Shown in pieces: positions 34,286-47,148 of a stretch of 64,000 nucleotides of DNA. A program made the translations under genes and the position numbers. Numbering within the stretch: position 1 is the first letter of the stretch; every line of letters begins with the position of its first letter. Below the pieces are notes generated by a model that had not been told where the DNA came from, searched no databases, and worked only from the letters and a program-made list of their open reading frames with translations. The stretch lies in contig NC_039361.1 of NCBI RefSeq assembly GCF_003573695.1, positions 91,778,149 to 91,842,148 on the forward strand, given 5' to 3'. This DNA is from Papaver somniferum (Eukaryota > Streptophyta > Magnoliopsida > Ranunculales > Papaveraceae).

Positions 34286-36636
34286 TGAAAAAGCGGGGGT
34301 ATAACAACCAAACCCAATATTTCGATTAGCAATTTGTATGGGTTAACTCCAATATACTTTCAAGAGAATCAACTAGACTCAATCTTAATAAAGTATATCA
34401 AAGAGTTATATCTCTCTTTCTCGATTCAATTCTTACTCAAGAAAATATAAATCTGCGAGTCTAATTGAATACAAGAGAAATCACTTGAACGGTACCAAAG
34501 ACCAATGTTCAAGTATCAATCGATGTAAATCAACAACCAAAGGTTGGATATTCTAATTGATTGATTCAAACGCAGAACCTGTGATATTTCAATTATATAA
34601 CAAAATATAATGCAGAAAAGAAATAACACAGGCACCAGAAATTTTGTTAACGAGGAAACCGCAAATGCATAAAAACCTTGGGACCTAGTACAGATTGAAC
34701 ACATACTGTATTAAGCCGCTACAGACACTAGATTACTACAAACTAACTTCGGTCTGGACTTTAGTTGAACCCCAATCAATCTCACACATATCCAAGGTAA
34801 AGTTATGCTCCTATGTCTCTGATCCCAGCAGGATGCTACGTACTTGATTCTCTTAGATGATCTCACCCACAACTAAGAGTTGCTATGACCCAAAGTCGAA
34901 GACATTAATAAACAAATCTGTATCACATAGAGAAGTCTACGGTAATAGATAAATCTGTTTCCCACAAAAATACCTACGAGTTTTGTTCCGTCTTTTGATA
35001 AATCAAGGTGAACAGGAACCAATTGATAAACCAGACTTATATTCCCGAAGGACAGCTCAGTATTATCAATCACCTCACAATAATCTTAATCGACGCGGCG
35101 AAAGAAGATATTGTGGAATCACAAACGATGAGACGAAGATGTTTGTGATTACTTTTATATCTTGCCTATCGGAGACATCAATCTCAAGGAAATCTTCATG
35201 ATTGTACTCGTACGATATAAACAACAAGATCAGATCATACAACTACGATAAAGTAGTATCGTTCTGACTTCACAATCCCAATGAAGTATTCAAGTCGTTA
35301 ACCTATAGGGTCTCGAAGAAACCTAAGGTTAAAGGAGAATCGACTCTAGCTTATATAACTAGTATCACACAGGAGGTGTGGGGATTAGGTTTCCCAATTG
35401 CTAGAGTTGTCCCTTATATAGTCTTTCAAATCAGGGTTTGCAATCAATGTTAGCTTGGTAGCAAAGCATTCAATATTCACCATTAGATGAAAACCTGATT
35501 AGATTCAAGCTAATATCTTTCAACTTTAGATCGAAAACTTAGCTTGTTACACACAAATGAAATGCACGTTTTAGGTTTTTGTAACCGTACCCAAACATGT
35601 ACATTTGTTGGTTCAACAATAGTTAACTAAATGTTTAGCCATATGAGCACTTTCATATCAACCATATTCTTCTTCACCATAACTAGTTCAAATGACTCAA
35701 ATGAATTAGTTAGAGATTTTTTCAATTGCTTAGATATTATAGAAGTACACAAGACACAATCGAAGCAAAAACGATTTGATTCACTCGGATCGATTCATGA
35801 ACTTTACAGCCACGGTTTGAAAATTGCATTCCTTAGTTTATATTAATATAAGTTCACAAATAATCGTCTTTAGAAATAACCAACTCAAGTACGCGGACTA
35901 AGTTCGCGGACATAAGTACCCGGAAGGAGTTTACAAACTCCAGCAGATTTTCTCGGGATGAGAACCTCCGACAGTTCGCGGACTGGGTTCGCGGACTCTT
36001 GTTACGGTTTTCCTGATCAACAAAGTACGCATACTTTGGTTCAAGGAATAAGGACTTATACATATATGTGTTGCCACACAATGCTTATTTCCAACATTGG
36101 TTATATAATCTAAACTCTCATTTCAATCATTGAAACATTCTTAGAGTACGTTATATAGTTGTTATTCACAAACAATTTTTTGTCAAAGCCATTTTCATGT
36201 GATTGAAACTTAACATAAGTTTCGTCACTAGGTAAAGATGAACTTGGCCAAAACGAAAGCTTACCAACACATATTTCAAGAAATAGATAAGCGAGATAAA
36301 CTCGGCTCGAAATAGCAAATGTTTATAATCAAAGTCTATATAGAAAAACGACTTTTGTCTCAAGATAGGAGATAGAGTAGATAGAATTTTGAGTGATAGA
36401 TAAGTTCAAGTCTCCACATACTTTTTACTCGATGAAGTTCCACCAGTTCCTTGAGTAGTTCTTTGTCGTGTATGATGATCACCATGGAGTTCTTGAGCTC
36501 AACTATACTTTTTATCCTAGTCCGAAACTTAGCTATAGTAGACTAGAAATCAAGACTTATAGTTTTGATCACTAACATTGACAAAACATGCTTGAGATAG
36601 CAACGCATGCGAGTTTGACCGAGCAGTGCTCTAGCA
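34286..36636 (-). repeat. 3' LTR of element D
   Basis: Runs from TGAAAAAGCGGGGG (complement of the LTR end) to GCTCTAGCA (complement of a mutated LTR start). A minus-strand TATATAA is at 35414-35420. Confidence 0.92.
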
Positions 36637-36648
36637 ATCCCCCCCTTT
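36637..36648 (-). other. Polypurine tract of element D
   Basis: The complement reads AAAGGGGGGGAT, adjoining the 3' LTR. Confidence 0.85.
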
Positions 36649-37998
36649 GTCAATTTTAGTGACAAAACTATCAATACATATGGAATACAAAAATAAATAA
36701 ATAAACTTTTGTAGCTCCTATACCACATGCCTAATCTTCAACATTACTCGAAATATTCGTCACTTCCAAGTACTCCAATGATTCCAAAGGTTGTAAGTTT
36801 AGCATCATCGTAGTTGAAAATCCGTAGCTATAACAATGAGAAAATATAATTCTCGATCATTTTTATCCAGTGTCATAATATCATTATGCAGCATCAAAGT
36901 TAAATTATATCACAACTTCAACAACAATACTATGGTGATATGTACCACTCCCCCTTAGTTAATACTCATCTCACATGGAAACCACTCCCCCTTACATAAT
37001 GATCTGAAAACCATATGTATTTGTAGTGTGAACTACACATTAATTCTCCCCCTTTTTGTCAATAAAATTGGCAAAGGTACAAGAACTGGATCCTAATGAA
37101 AATTTCCATAGAGACATTTCATGACCAAAAGAAAGCACATATCAACTTATTTATATGCAATCATATAGTCGAAGCTAAATGCTTTCATCAAGGAGTTTAT
37201 AAAGATACAAGATAACTCCTATAATATTCCACAGCCGCACTCCCCACAAAGATTTGGCAATTAAGCACAAGTTCAATTAAGAACTATCCCCCATAAAATG
37301 TCATTCCCGAAAGAACAACAAGAGCGACCTTAATTTCATGAGAAAAGAAGGATTTCTTTGGACATAACAAATCACATACGAATATGAATTTGAATCCAAA
37401 TAAGCTCAATTAAATTAACCACAAAAAAAACCATGATTAATTCAATCAGAATACATAACTAAATTACCACAGGAGTATGATCAATTTAATTGGTCATGCT
37501 CAACATAAGTGAACTTACGGAGCCTCACAGTATATAAATAAAATATGGATCAGGGAATATCAATACTGTGGAATAGACAAGGATTCATTCTATTTTCCAT
37601 CACCATTTACACAATGACATACAATAGACATAATCCTTATAAACAAAATTTCATCATATCTTCCATCAATAATGACATAATAGGCTTCAAAATTTTTGTG
37701 ATGTCAAAAGCGCATTCATTCTTTTATCAATACATGCATATCGACTTACGAAAGACTTAACTTTTGACAAGGTATGGGACAATCATAGTTCACGGACGCA
37801 AACACACATATCCCATAACAAATTGCAATATATAAAACCATAAAGATTAATACTGCAAAAAATCAACAATTTTAGAATTTAAACAAATAAACCTAAAAAC
37901 ATGATGATGAAAACGTTGGACATAACTCTGTGTAATCACAATAATGGCTATTCCAAACTCTAGTTATTCTTCTAAACAAAACAAGAACAGAAGATTTA
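36649..37998 (-). other. Non-coding 3' internal region of element D
   Basis: Counterpart of 493-1843 in H. No gene is seen; the plus-strand frame at 37545-37760 corresponds to a chance frame that is also found shifted in the other copies. Confidence 0.7.
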
Positions 37999-38134
37999 CT
38001 AGATGTTAAGACCTTTGAAGAATTCTTTATCGTCCCCGAACTCCTTGTCGTCAACAGTCATTGGGACATCAGGTTCATGAAGATAGGAGTTAATATCAAT
38101 AAACCTTCTTGACTGATATCGAACCAGGGCCTTC
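37999..38134 (-). pseudogene. C-terminal part of the small coiled-coil ORF of D
   Basis: Encodes the end of the ORF, including RRFIDINSYLHEP and DDKEFFKGL, up to the stop at 37999-38001. Its N-terminal part is at 53656-53903. Element F was inserted between them. Confidence 0.8.
38130..38134. repeat. Left target-site duplication of element F (CCTTC)
   Basis: Exact match to 53651-53655. It splits the small ORF of D. Confidence 0.93.
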
Positions 38135-40096
38135 TATTAGAGCATTGCTCGGTCGAACTCGCATGTGTTGCTATCTCAAGCATGTTTGTCAATATTAGTG
38201 ATCAAAATTATATTTCCTGATTTCTAGTTTACATATGACTAAGTCTCGGTCTAGGATAGTTAAGTGTAGTTGAGCTCCAGACTCCAAGGTGATCATCTTA
38301 CGAAGACAAAGAATTACTCGAGGAATAGGTGGAACTTCATCCGACTAAAAGGTATGTGGAGACTTGAACTTATCTATCATTCAAAAGTATATTCTATCTT
38401 ATACTCTTGAGAGAAAGTCGTGTAAGTATGATAGTTTTCATACATACACATTTGCTATTTCGAGCCGAGTTTACTCGCCTATCTTTTTCTCGAAATATGT
38501 GTTGGTAAGATTTTGCTTTAACCATTTTCATCTTTAACCGTGACGAAAGTCATGATGATGTTTCAATCTTGAAAATAGCTTTGATGACGATAGTCGTGAA
38601 TAATGATTGTTATAACATTATAGAAGAATGTTTCAATGATTGAAATGTAGAGTTGAGATTATCATCTATGGATATAAGCATATATAGTGTGTTCGCACAT
38701 TAGTGTATAAATCCATGTGTCGGAAACCAAGTGCGTGCATATGTGTGCATGCGGTATTGGTGAAGGAGACAGGTTGGGTACGCGTACCCGTACGCGTACC
38801 AGCGAAAGCTTTCATACCGAAAATTTCTGCTGAGTTTGTAGTTTGAAAACTAGTAAACCAGTCACCTTAGGTACACATACCCATACGCGTACCTACGGAA
38901 GTTTTCATACCCGAAAATTTCTGCTGAGTTTGGAAACCAAAGCCAACTCAAATCCGGTAGCTAAGGTACGCATACCCGTACGCGTACCCAAGCTGGTTAT
39001 TTCTCAAATCGGTAGTTCATGAACTTAAAACAATAAATTATAAGGAATGCAATCTTTGCAAACCGTGGGTATATTGCTCATGAATTGATTCAAGTGGATC
39101 AATCCGATTTTGTTTCAATTGTGTCTATGAATAAATACCTAAGCAATTGAACAACTCTTCAACTAGTTCTTATGAGTCATTTAAGCTAGTTATGAGAAAG
39201 ATGAATACGGTTAATATTAAAGTTCTCATATGGCTAACCATCGGTTAACTATTTATGAACCAACTAAGTGTACACGTTTAGGTACGGTTACTCAAACCTA
39301 AATGAATACATTTCATTTGTGTGTGACAAGCTAAGTTTCGATCTAACGGTTGAAAGATATTAGATTGGTTGAATCAGTTTTTTCATCTAACAGTGAATAT
39401 TGAATGCTTTGTTACCAAGGTAACTTAGATTGCAAAACCTGATTTGAAAACTATATAAAGGAGAGATCTACCAATTGGAAAAACTAATCCCCACACCTCC
39501 TGTGTGATACTAGTTAGTTTGATAGAGTCGATTCTCCTTTAACCTTAGGTTTCTTCTCGAGACCCTGTAGGTTAATGACTGAAAGACTTCATTGGGATTG
39601 TGAAGCCAGACGAAACTACTTCTCTTATAGTTGAGCGATCTGATCTTGCCATTTTCTATCGTACGAGTTCAATTTAATAATTGACTTGAGATTATATATC
39701 TGATAGGGCAAGATAAAAAGTAATCACAATATCTTGTTTCAACGTTTGTGATTCCGCAATATCTAGTTTCGTTACCATACAATTTTGATTATTGTGAGGT
39801 GATTGATAATTCTAGGCTGTTCTTGGGGAATATAAGTCCGGGTTATGAATTACTTCATGTTCACCCTTATTTATCAAAAGACGGAACAAAAACTCATAGG
39901 TTTATCTGTGGGAGACAGATTTATCTATTATCATAGACATTTCTGTGTGATACAAATTTTTTTATTAAAGTCTTCGACTTTGGGTCGTAGAAACTCTTAG
40001 TTGTGGGTGAGATCAGCTAAAGGAATCAAGTGCGTAATATCCTGCTGGGATCACAGATGTAAGGAGCGCAAATGTACCTTGAATAAGTGTGAGATT
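38135..40096 (+). repeat. 5' LTR of element F, truncated by E
   Basis: Begins TATTAGAGCATTGC (G of TG mutated) and follows 51220-53155 until GTGTGAGATT, where E begins. TATA box 39452-39458. Three GTACGC(A/G)TAC-type palindromic blocks lie between about 38775 and 38990. Confidence 0.88.
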
Positions 40097-42425
40097 TGTT
40101 AGAGCATTGCTCGGTCGAACTCGCATGCGTTGCTATCTCAAGCATGTTTGTCAATGTTAGTGATCAAAACTATAAGTCTTGATTTCTAGTCTACTATAAC
40201 TAAGGTCTTGGACTAGGATAGAAAGTGTAGTTTAGCTCAAGGAACTGGTGGATCTTCATCAACTAAAAGGTATGTAGAGACTTGAACTTATCTATCACTC
40301 AAAAGTCTATTTATCTCCTATCTTTAGACAAAAGTCGTTTTGCTATATAGACTTAGATTATACACATTTGGTATTTCAAGCCGATTTATCTCGCCTATTT
40401 ATTTATCTAAATATGTGTTGGTAAGCTTTCGCTTTAGCCAAATTCATCTTTACCTAGTGACAAAAGTCATGTTATGTTTCAATCACTTTGAAAAGTGCTC
40501 TGACAAAAAAAAGTTTGTGAATAACAACTATATAACGTCCTCTGAGAATGTTTCAATGATTGAAATGAGAGTTTAGATTATATAACCATTGGAGGATATA
40601 AGCATTGTTGTGGAAACACATATATGTATAAGTCCTCATTCCTTAAACCGAAGTTTGCGAACTTTGTTGATCAAGTGAACCGGAGTAGTGGCTGAGCTAA
40701 GTCCGCGAACTCAGTCCGAGAACCCAGTCCGTGAAGTGGTGAAGTTCTCAAACCCGAGAATTTCTACTGGAGTTTGTAAACTCTATCCGGGAACTTAAAT
40801 CCGCGAACCTAGTACGCGAACTTGAGTAGGTTATATCTAAAAGCGATGTTTGTGAACTTATTCATATTAACTAAGGAATGCAATTACAAACCGTGGCTAT
40901 ATATTTCATGAACCGATTCAAGTGCATCACATCGTTTTTACTTCAATCGTGTCTTGTGTAGTACATAAGATTTCCTTGCAATTGAACAACTCTCTAATTA
41001 GTTCATTTGAGTCATTTGAACTAGTTATGGTGAAGAAGAATATGGTTTCTATGAAAGTGATCATATGGCTAACCATTTGGTTAACTATTGTTGAACCAAC
41101 TAATGTACAAGTTTGGGTACGGTTATACAATCCTAGAAACGTGCATTTCATTTGTGTATAACAAGCTATGTTTCGATCTAACAGTTGATAAATATTAGCT
41201 TGAATCTAATCAGGTTTTCATCTAACGGTGAATATTGAATGCTTTGTTACCAATCTAACATCGATTGCAAACCATGATTTTAAAGACTATATAAGGGAGA
41301 ACTCTAGCAACTGGGAAAACTAATCCCCACACATTCTGTGTGATACTAGTTGTGCTAAGATAGATTAGATTATCCTTTAACCTTTGGTTTCTTCTTCTAA
41401 ACCAGGTTAACGACTTAAAGACTTCGTTGGGATTGTGAAGCCATACTGATACTACTTTCTTGTAGTTGTGTGATATGATCTTGATGTTTCTATCGTACGA
41501 GTACAATTGTAATAATTGGCTTGAGATTTCTATCTCTGATGGGCAAGATAAAAAGTAATCACAAGCATCTTCGTCTCATCGTTTGTAATTCCACAATATC
41601 TTTTTTCGCTGCGTCGATTAAGACTATCGTGAGGTGATTGATAATACTAGGCTGTTCTTCGGGAATATAAGTCCGGATTATCAATTGGTTCCTGTTCACA
41701 TTGATTTATCAAAAGACGGAGCAAAACTCGTAGGTATATCCGTGGGAGACGGATTTATCTATTACTGTAGACTCTTCTGTGTGATACAGATTTGTTTATT
41801 AAAGTCTTCGACTTTGAGTCGAAGCACCTATTGGTTGTGGGTGAGATCAGCTAAGGGAATCAAGTACATAGTATCCAGCTGGGATCAAAGGCGCAAGATC
41901 ATAATTGTACCTTGGATCAGTGTGAGATTAGTTGGGGTTCAACTATAGTCCATACCGAAGTTAGTTTGGAGTAGGCTAGTGTCTGTAGCGGCTTAATACA
42001 GCGTGTGTTCAATCTGGACTAGGTCCCGGGGTTTTTCTGCATTTGCGGTTTCCTCGTTAACAAAATTCTGGTGTCTGTGTTATTTCTTTTCCGCATTATA
42101 TTTTGTTATATAATTGAAATATCACAGGTTATGCGTTGTTCAATCTATTATAATATCCGACCTTTTGGTTGTTGATTTAAATCGATTGACACTTGGATAT
42201 TGATCTTTGGTACCACCAAGTTATCTCTCTGTGATAAAAACTCGCAAATTTCTATTTGCTTGAGTATATATCAAATCGAGAGATTGAGATACAAAAATCC
42301 TTGGTGTACTTTTATCTAGATTGAGTCTGACTGTCTAGTTGATTCTCTAGAAAGTATATTGGAGTTTGTCCATACAGATTGCTAAACGAAAGATTGGGTG
42401 TGGTTGTTAGACCCCCGCTTTTTCA
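40097..42425 (+). repeat. 5' LTR of element E
   Basis: TGTTAGAGCATTGC to CCCCGCTTTTTCA. TATATAA at 41288-41294. It is uninterrupted where K sits in the 3' LTR, giving an empty-site reference at 40951-40955 (GTCTT). Small frames inside are not genes. Confidence 0.93.
41288..41294 (+). promoter_or_regulatory. TATA box in the 5' LTR of E
   Basis: TATATAA followed by GGGAGAACTCTAGCAACT. This core is well conserved among the family LTRs. Confidence 0.65.
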
Positions 42426-42427
42426 AT

Positions 42428-42439
42428 TGGTATCAGAGC
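42428..42439 (+). other. Primer-binding site of element E
   Basis: TGGTATCAGAGC is complementary to the 3' end of plant initiator methionine tRNA. The next bases, AGG, match if one C is skipped. This is standard for Ty1/copia. Confidence 0.92.
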
Positions 42440-42491
42440 AGGAAAACACTTTTAAGACCTTACAAGTCTGTGTTTGTAGCGATCTAAATCT

Positions 42492-44048
42492 ATGGAAAGA
42501 GGTGCTATCTCAATAAATGTACCACCAGTCTTCGATGACTCTAATTACTTATGGTGGAAAATTTATATGAGAGCTTTTCTTCAAGCACGTGATTTTAATC
42601 ATGGGTATATGTAGTTAATGGATATAATGCTCCCGTTGTGGAAGTTGGAGATGTAAACGTTCCCAAGGACATTGGGGAATACACCCCTGCCGAGATAAAT
42701 GCTGCAAAGCAAAATTACGACGGTTTGAATGCCATTATACATGCCATTACCCCAAATCTTCAGCACCATGTGTCTAATTGCACAAAGTCTAAAGAAGCTT
42801 GGGATATCTTAGAAACCTTTTTCGAAGGAAATTCTAGTGAAAAGGAAGCTAGGCTTCAAAAACTTAATTCCGATTGGGAAAACCTTCGTATGGCAGATGA
42901 AGAAACATTTGATGAGTTTAATCACAAAGTGTTTGAAATTGTTGATGCATCTTTTGCCTTGGGTAAGACTATTTCTGAAAAGGACATTCTGATGAAAATT
43001 CTCAGACCGTTGCCATCAAGATACGATTCTAAGAAGCATGCCATCGTTGAGGGAAATAACCTTGATAATCTCTCCATAAATACGCTGGTTGGGAAGCTTA
43101 AGATCTTTGATCACGAACATTCATCCAAATCTAAGGATGTTGCGTTCAAAGCACTAAAGGACACTAAATTACTTGATAAAAGTAAAAAAAGTGTATATAT
43201 CTGAAGATGATCACTCTGAGGAAGATTCATCAGATGAAGATCTTGACAAATCAGTCTCGATGATCACAACACAGTTTAGGGATCTTCTGCTGAAGAGAAG
43301 TAAACGGTTCTCCAGAGATAAGCCTAAGGCATCAGTCAAACCTCATAATCGTGTTCCTCCTAAAAATAGGGGTATTGATGAAACTGATGACGAGGATATG
43401 CCTCAGTGCTTTAATTGTAAAGTATTAGATCATTTTGCAAACGATTGTCCAAATCGTAGAAAATACACCGGGAACAAAGGTCTTGCTGCAACTCTTGATG
43501 AAATGTCTGACAATTATGAGTCTAATGAAGACGAGAAATCAATTGTTGCACTTCTTGGTGAAAATATTGATTTTGATATTTGTAGCAGTACATACATCAA
43601 TCTTGATATTCTTTCAGAAGATAATCCAACTAATCTGGAAGATAAAGTTGACCCTTTCTATGGAAACTATGTTTGTAATGTTTCAGGTTCCACTAAGTGC
43701 CTAGCTGCTTGCACATCTAAAAAGCCTGACTTTTATCCTAGCTTGACGTGTTCTTATTGTTCTCTAAAGGGTCATAAACTTTCCAGGTGTTACAAATACA
43801 AACACCAACGAAGGCACGTCAACAAACTTCAACGAAGAGCAAATCATTTAGCAAGGAAGCTTAAACTTGCTCAGAAGACAGCTGAGGTATGTAGGATTTT
43901 ATCTTTGTCTAAGAAGTTAGTTTCCAAGGATAAACCAAGACCATTAGAGAAGAAAGTATGGTCAAGTCTTTTTGATAGACAAAGCTCTGTGGATTCCTTT
44001 CAAGAGGGAAATGGTGGACAAATTGTTGTTCACTACAATGCAACTTGA
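42492..44048 (+). pseudogene. SIRE-like copia gag of element E
   Basis: Starts at ATG 42492 with PPVFDDSNYLWWK, the usual N-terminal gag motif. A stop with loss of frame follows near 42610, and the frame resumes at 42638. The gag core has SKEAWDILETFFEG, RMADEETFDEFNHKV and SFALGK, then ILRPLPSRYDSKKHAI, the pattern of SIRE/Maximus gag. An A-run near 43184-43190 causes a +1 shift. The next frame holds a zinc knuckle CFNCKVLDHFANDC and, about 100 residues later, a second CSYCSLKGHKLSRC. It ends at TGA 44046-44048 with no downstream protease or pol. The intact protein would be about 515 residues and would form the capsid and bind element RNA. Two or three changes inactivate it. Confidence 0.9.
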
Positions 44049-44349
44049 TTGTGTTGTCTTTGAAATATTGTCTCATGTGCCTGATCAAAAGAGACAATGA
44101 TTTTGTACCTCTCGGGCTTTAGAAAAAGTTTTTTTTTTCTTTTCTTTGTCCTTTTAGGAATTCCCGTCTATCAATAAAGGAGGTTTATTATCGACAATTC
44201 TACTCTTCATAGGGTTGTGAGTTGGTCGTGTACGAACCTGTTTAAAGGTTTCTAAACCCTACATTCCTTTTTCCTTCTCTGTAACCTCTTTTTATCTCAA
44301 GATTACTTGTTGAGAAAATTGTGATTTCCTCTCACAAACCCATACATTT

Positions 44350-44737
44350 ATGGATACTCCAAGCATGATATCTTCTGATGGAAAAGATGTTAATATGATT
44401 GTTAAGCCATCAATCATGAAGGAAAAATAAAAAATCTCCATTATCTCCAACATTGAGAAGGAAAAGAAGGAATTTGAGGAAGCCAAGAGACGTTCCTTCA
44501 AATTCTCAGAAATTTTCTGATGTTCTTGAAGTGTTGAAGGAGATGCGAAAGGAGATTCAACAAATTAAGGATTTTGTGTATAAGACTCATGAGATTCAGA
44601 AGGTCCTGGTTCGGCAACATCAGCCAAGAAGGTTTATTGATATAAACTCCTACCTTAATGAACCTTATGTTCCAATGGCTGTTGACGACAAGGAGTTCGG
44701 GGACGATAAAGAATTCTTCAAAGGTCTTATTGCCTAG
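44350..44737 (+). pseudogene. Small coiled-coil ORF of element E, frameshifted
   Basis: Begins at ATG 44350 like the copies in H and D. An extra A in an A-run near 44424-44434 shifts the frame and makes a stop at 44428-44430. The rest is open in the next frame (44453-44737), with FSDVLEVLKEMRKEIQQIK and the acidic end DDKEFGDDKEFF. The shared sequence outside the run suggests the ORF was intact recently. Confidence 0.75.
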
Positions 44738-44739
44738 TA

Positions 44740-46247
44740 AATCTTCTATTTTTCTTGTTTCGTTTAGAAGAATAACTAGAGTTTGGAATAGCTATTATTG
44801 TGATTACACATAGCTATGTCAAACGTTTTCATCTTCATGTTTTTAGATTTATTGGTTTAATTCTAAAATTGTTTGGAAGATGATTTTTGCAGTATTAATC
44901 TTTATGGTTTTATATATTGCAATATTGTTATGGGATATGTATGTTTGCGTCTGTGAACTTGATTGTCCCATACCTTGTCAAAAGTAAAGTCGTTCATGAA
45001 TTGATATGCATGTATTGATAAAAGAATGAATTGACTTTTGACAAATACAAAAGTTAAGCCTATTATGTCAATTATTGATGGAAGATAGGTTAGAATATTT
45101 TGTTTACAAGGATTATGTCTATTGAATGTCGTTATGCAAATAATGATGGAAAATAGAATGAATCCTTGTGTATTCCGCAGTATTGATCTTCCCCTGATCC
45201 ATTTTGTGTGTGTACATACTTTGTTGTTCCATAAGGTGTCTTATGTTGATCTCTATCGACTGAGTCATTGTCTTGGCATAGTTGTTGTTCCATGAGATAC
45301 TTTGTGTCGAGCATGACCAATTAAATTGATTACTTTGTGATTAGTTTAGTTGTGTATTTCGATTAGATTAATTATGGTTTTTCTTGTGATTAATCTAATT
45401 GATTGTTTTTAAGTCTCCATAAGTTTACTTATGTTGAGCATTGTTGATTAAATTAATCATGGGGTTCTCTTATGGTTTATTTAATTGAATATTTTGGATT
45501 CAAATTCATACTTGTATGTGATTTGTTATGTCCAAATAAATCCTTCTTTTCTTTTTTGAAATTAAGGTCGCTCTTGTTATTCTTTCGGGAATGACATTTT
45601 ATGGGAGAGAGTTCTTAATTGAACTTTTGCTTAATTGCCAAATCTTTGGGGGGAGTGCGGCTATGGAATATTATAGGGGTTATCTTGTATATTTATAGAC
45701 CCATTGATGAATGCATTTAGCTTCGGCTTTATTATTGCATATAAATAAGATGATATATACTTTCTTTTGGTCATGAAATGTCTCTTTCGTAAATTTCATT
45801 AGGATCCCGTTCTTGTACCTTTGCCAATTTTATTGAGAAAAGGGGGGAGAATTAATATGTAGTTCACACTACAAATACATATGGTTTTCGGATCATTATG
45901 TAAGGGGGAGTGGTTTCCATGTGAGATGGAGTATTGACTAAGGGGGAGTGACATATCACCGTAGTATTGTTGTTAAAGTTGTGATACAATTGAACTTTGA
46001 CGTTGTGTAATGATATTATGACACTGTATAACAATGATTGAGAACTCTTGTTTTCTCGTTGTTATAGCTACGGATTTTCAACAACGATGATGCTAAACTT
46101 ACAACCTTTGATATCATTGGAGTACTTGGAAGTGACGAAGATTTCGAGTAATGTTGAAGATTAGGCATGTGGAATAGGAGCTACAAAAGTTTATTTATAT
46201 ATATTTTGTATTCAATATGTATTGATAGTTTTGTCACTAAAATTGAC
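44740..46247 (+). other. Non-coding 3' internal region of element E
   Basis: No gene is seen. AT-rich, with repeated TTAATTGATTA-type sequence near 45310-45500 and purine runs such as AAAAGGGGGGAGAATTAA and AAGGGGGAGTG between 45835 and 45950 that resemble the terminal polypurine tract. Confidence 0.7.
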
Positions 46248-46258
46248 AAAGGGGGAGA
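46248..46258 (+). other. Polypurine tract of element E
   Basis: AAAGGGGGAGA just before the 3' LTR, whose first bases are mutated (TTTTAGAGC instead of TGTTAGAGC). Confidence 0.82.
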
Positions 46259-46259
46259 T

Positions 46260-47148
46260 TTTTAGAGCATTGCTCGGTCGAACTCGCATGCGTTGATATC
46301 TCAAGCATGTTTGTCAATGTTAGTGATCTAAACTATAAGTCTTGATTTCTAGTCTACTATAGCTAAGGTCTCAGACTAGGATAGAAAGTATAGTTGAGCT
46401 CAAGAACTTTATGGAAATCATCATACAAGACGAAGGACTACTCAAGGAACTGGTGGATCTTTATCAACCAAAAGGTATGTGGAGACTTGAACTTATCTAT
46501 CACTCAAAAGTCTATTTATCTCCTATCTTGAGACAAAAGTCGTTTTGCTATATAGACTTAGATTATACACATTTGGTATTTCGAGCCGATTTTATCTCGC
46601 CTATCTATTTCTCGAAATATGTGTTGGTAAGCTTTCGCTTTAGACAAGTTCATCTTTACCTAGTGACGAAAGTCATGTTATGTTTCAATCACTTTGAAAA
46701 TTTCTCTGACGAAAAATGGTTTGTGAATTACAACTATATAACATCCTCTGAGAATGTTTCAATGATTGAAATGAGAGTTTAGATTATATAACCATTGGAG
46801 GATATAAGCATTGTTGTGGAAACACATATATGTATAAGTTCTTATTCCTTGAACCGAAGTTTGCGAACTTTGTTGGTCAACTGAGCCGGAGTAGTGTGTG
46901 AGCTAAGTCCGCGAACCCAGTCCGTGAACTGGCGAAGTTCTCAAACCCGAGAATTTCTGCTGGAGTTTGTAAATTCCATACGGGAACTTAAGTCCGCGAA
47001 CCCAGTCCGTGAACTTGAGTAGGTTATATCTAAAAGCGATGTTTGTGAACTTATTTATATTAACTAAGGAACGCAATTGCAAACCGTGACTATATAGTTC
47101 ATGAACCGATTCAAGTGAATGACATCGTTTTTGCTTCAATTGTGTATT
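46260..47148 (+). repeat. 3' LTR of element E, part left of K
   Basis: Aligns with 40097-40955 of the 5' LTR. It ends in GTATT, the left K duplication. Confidence 0.88.
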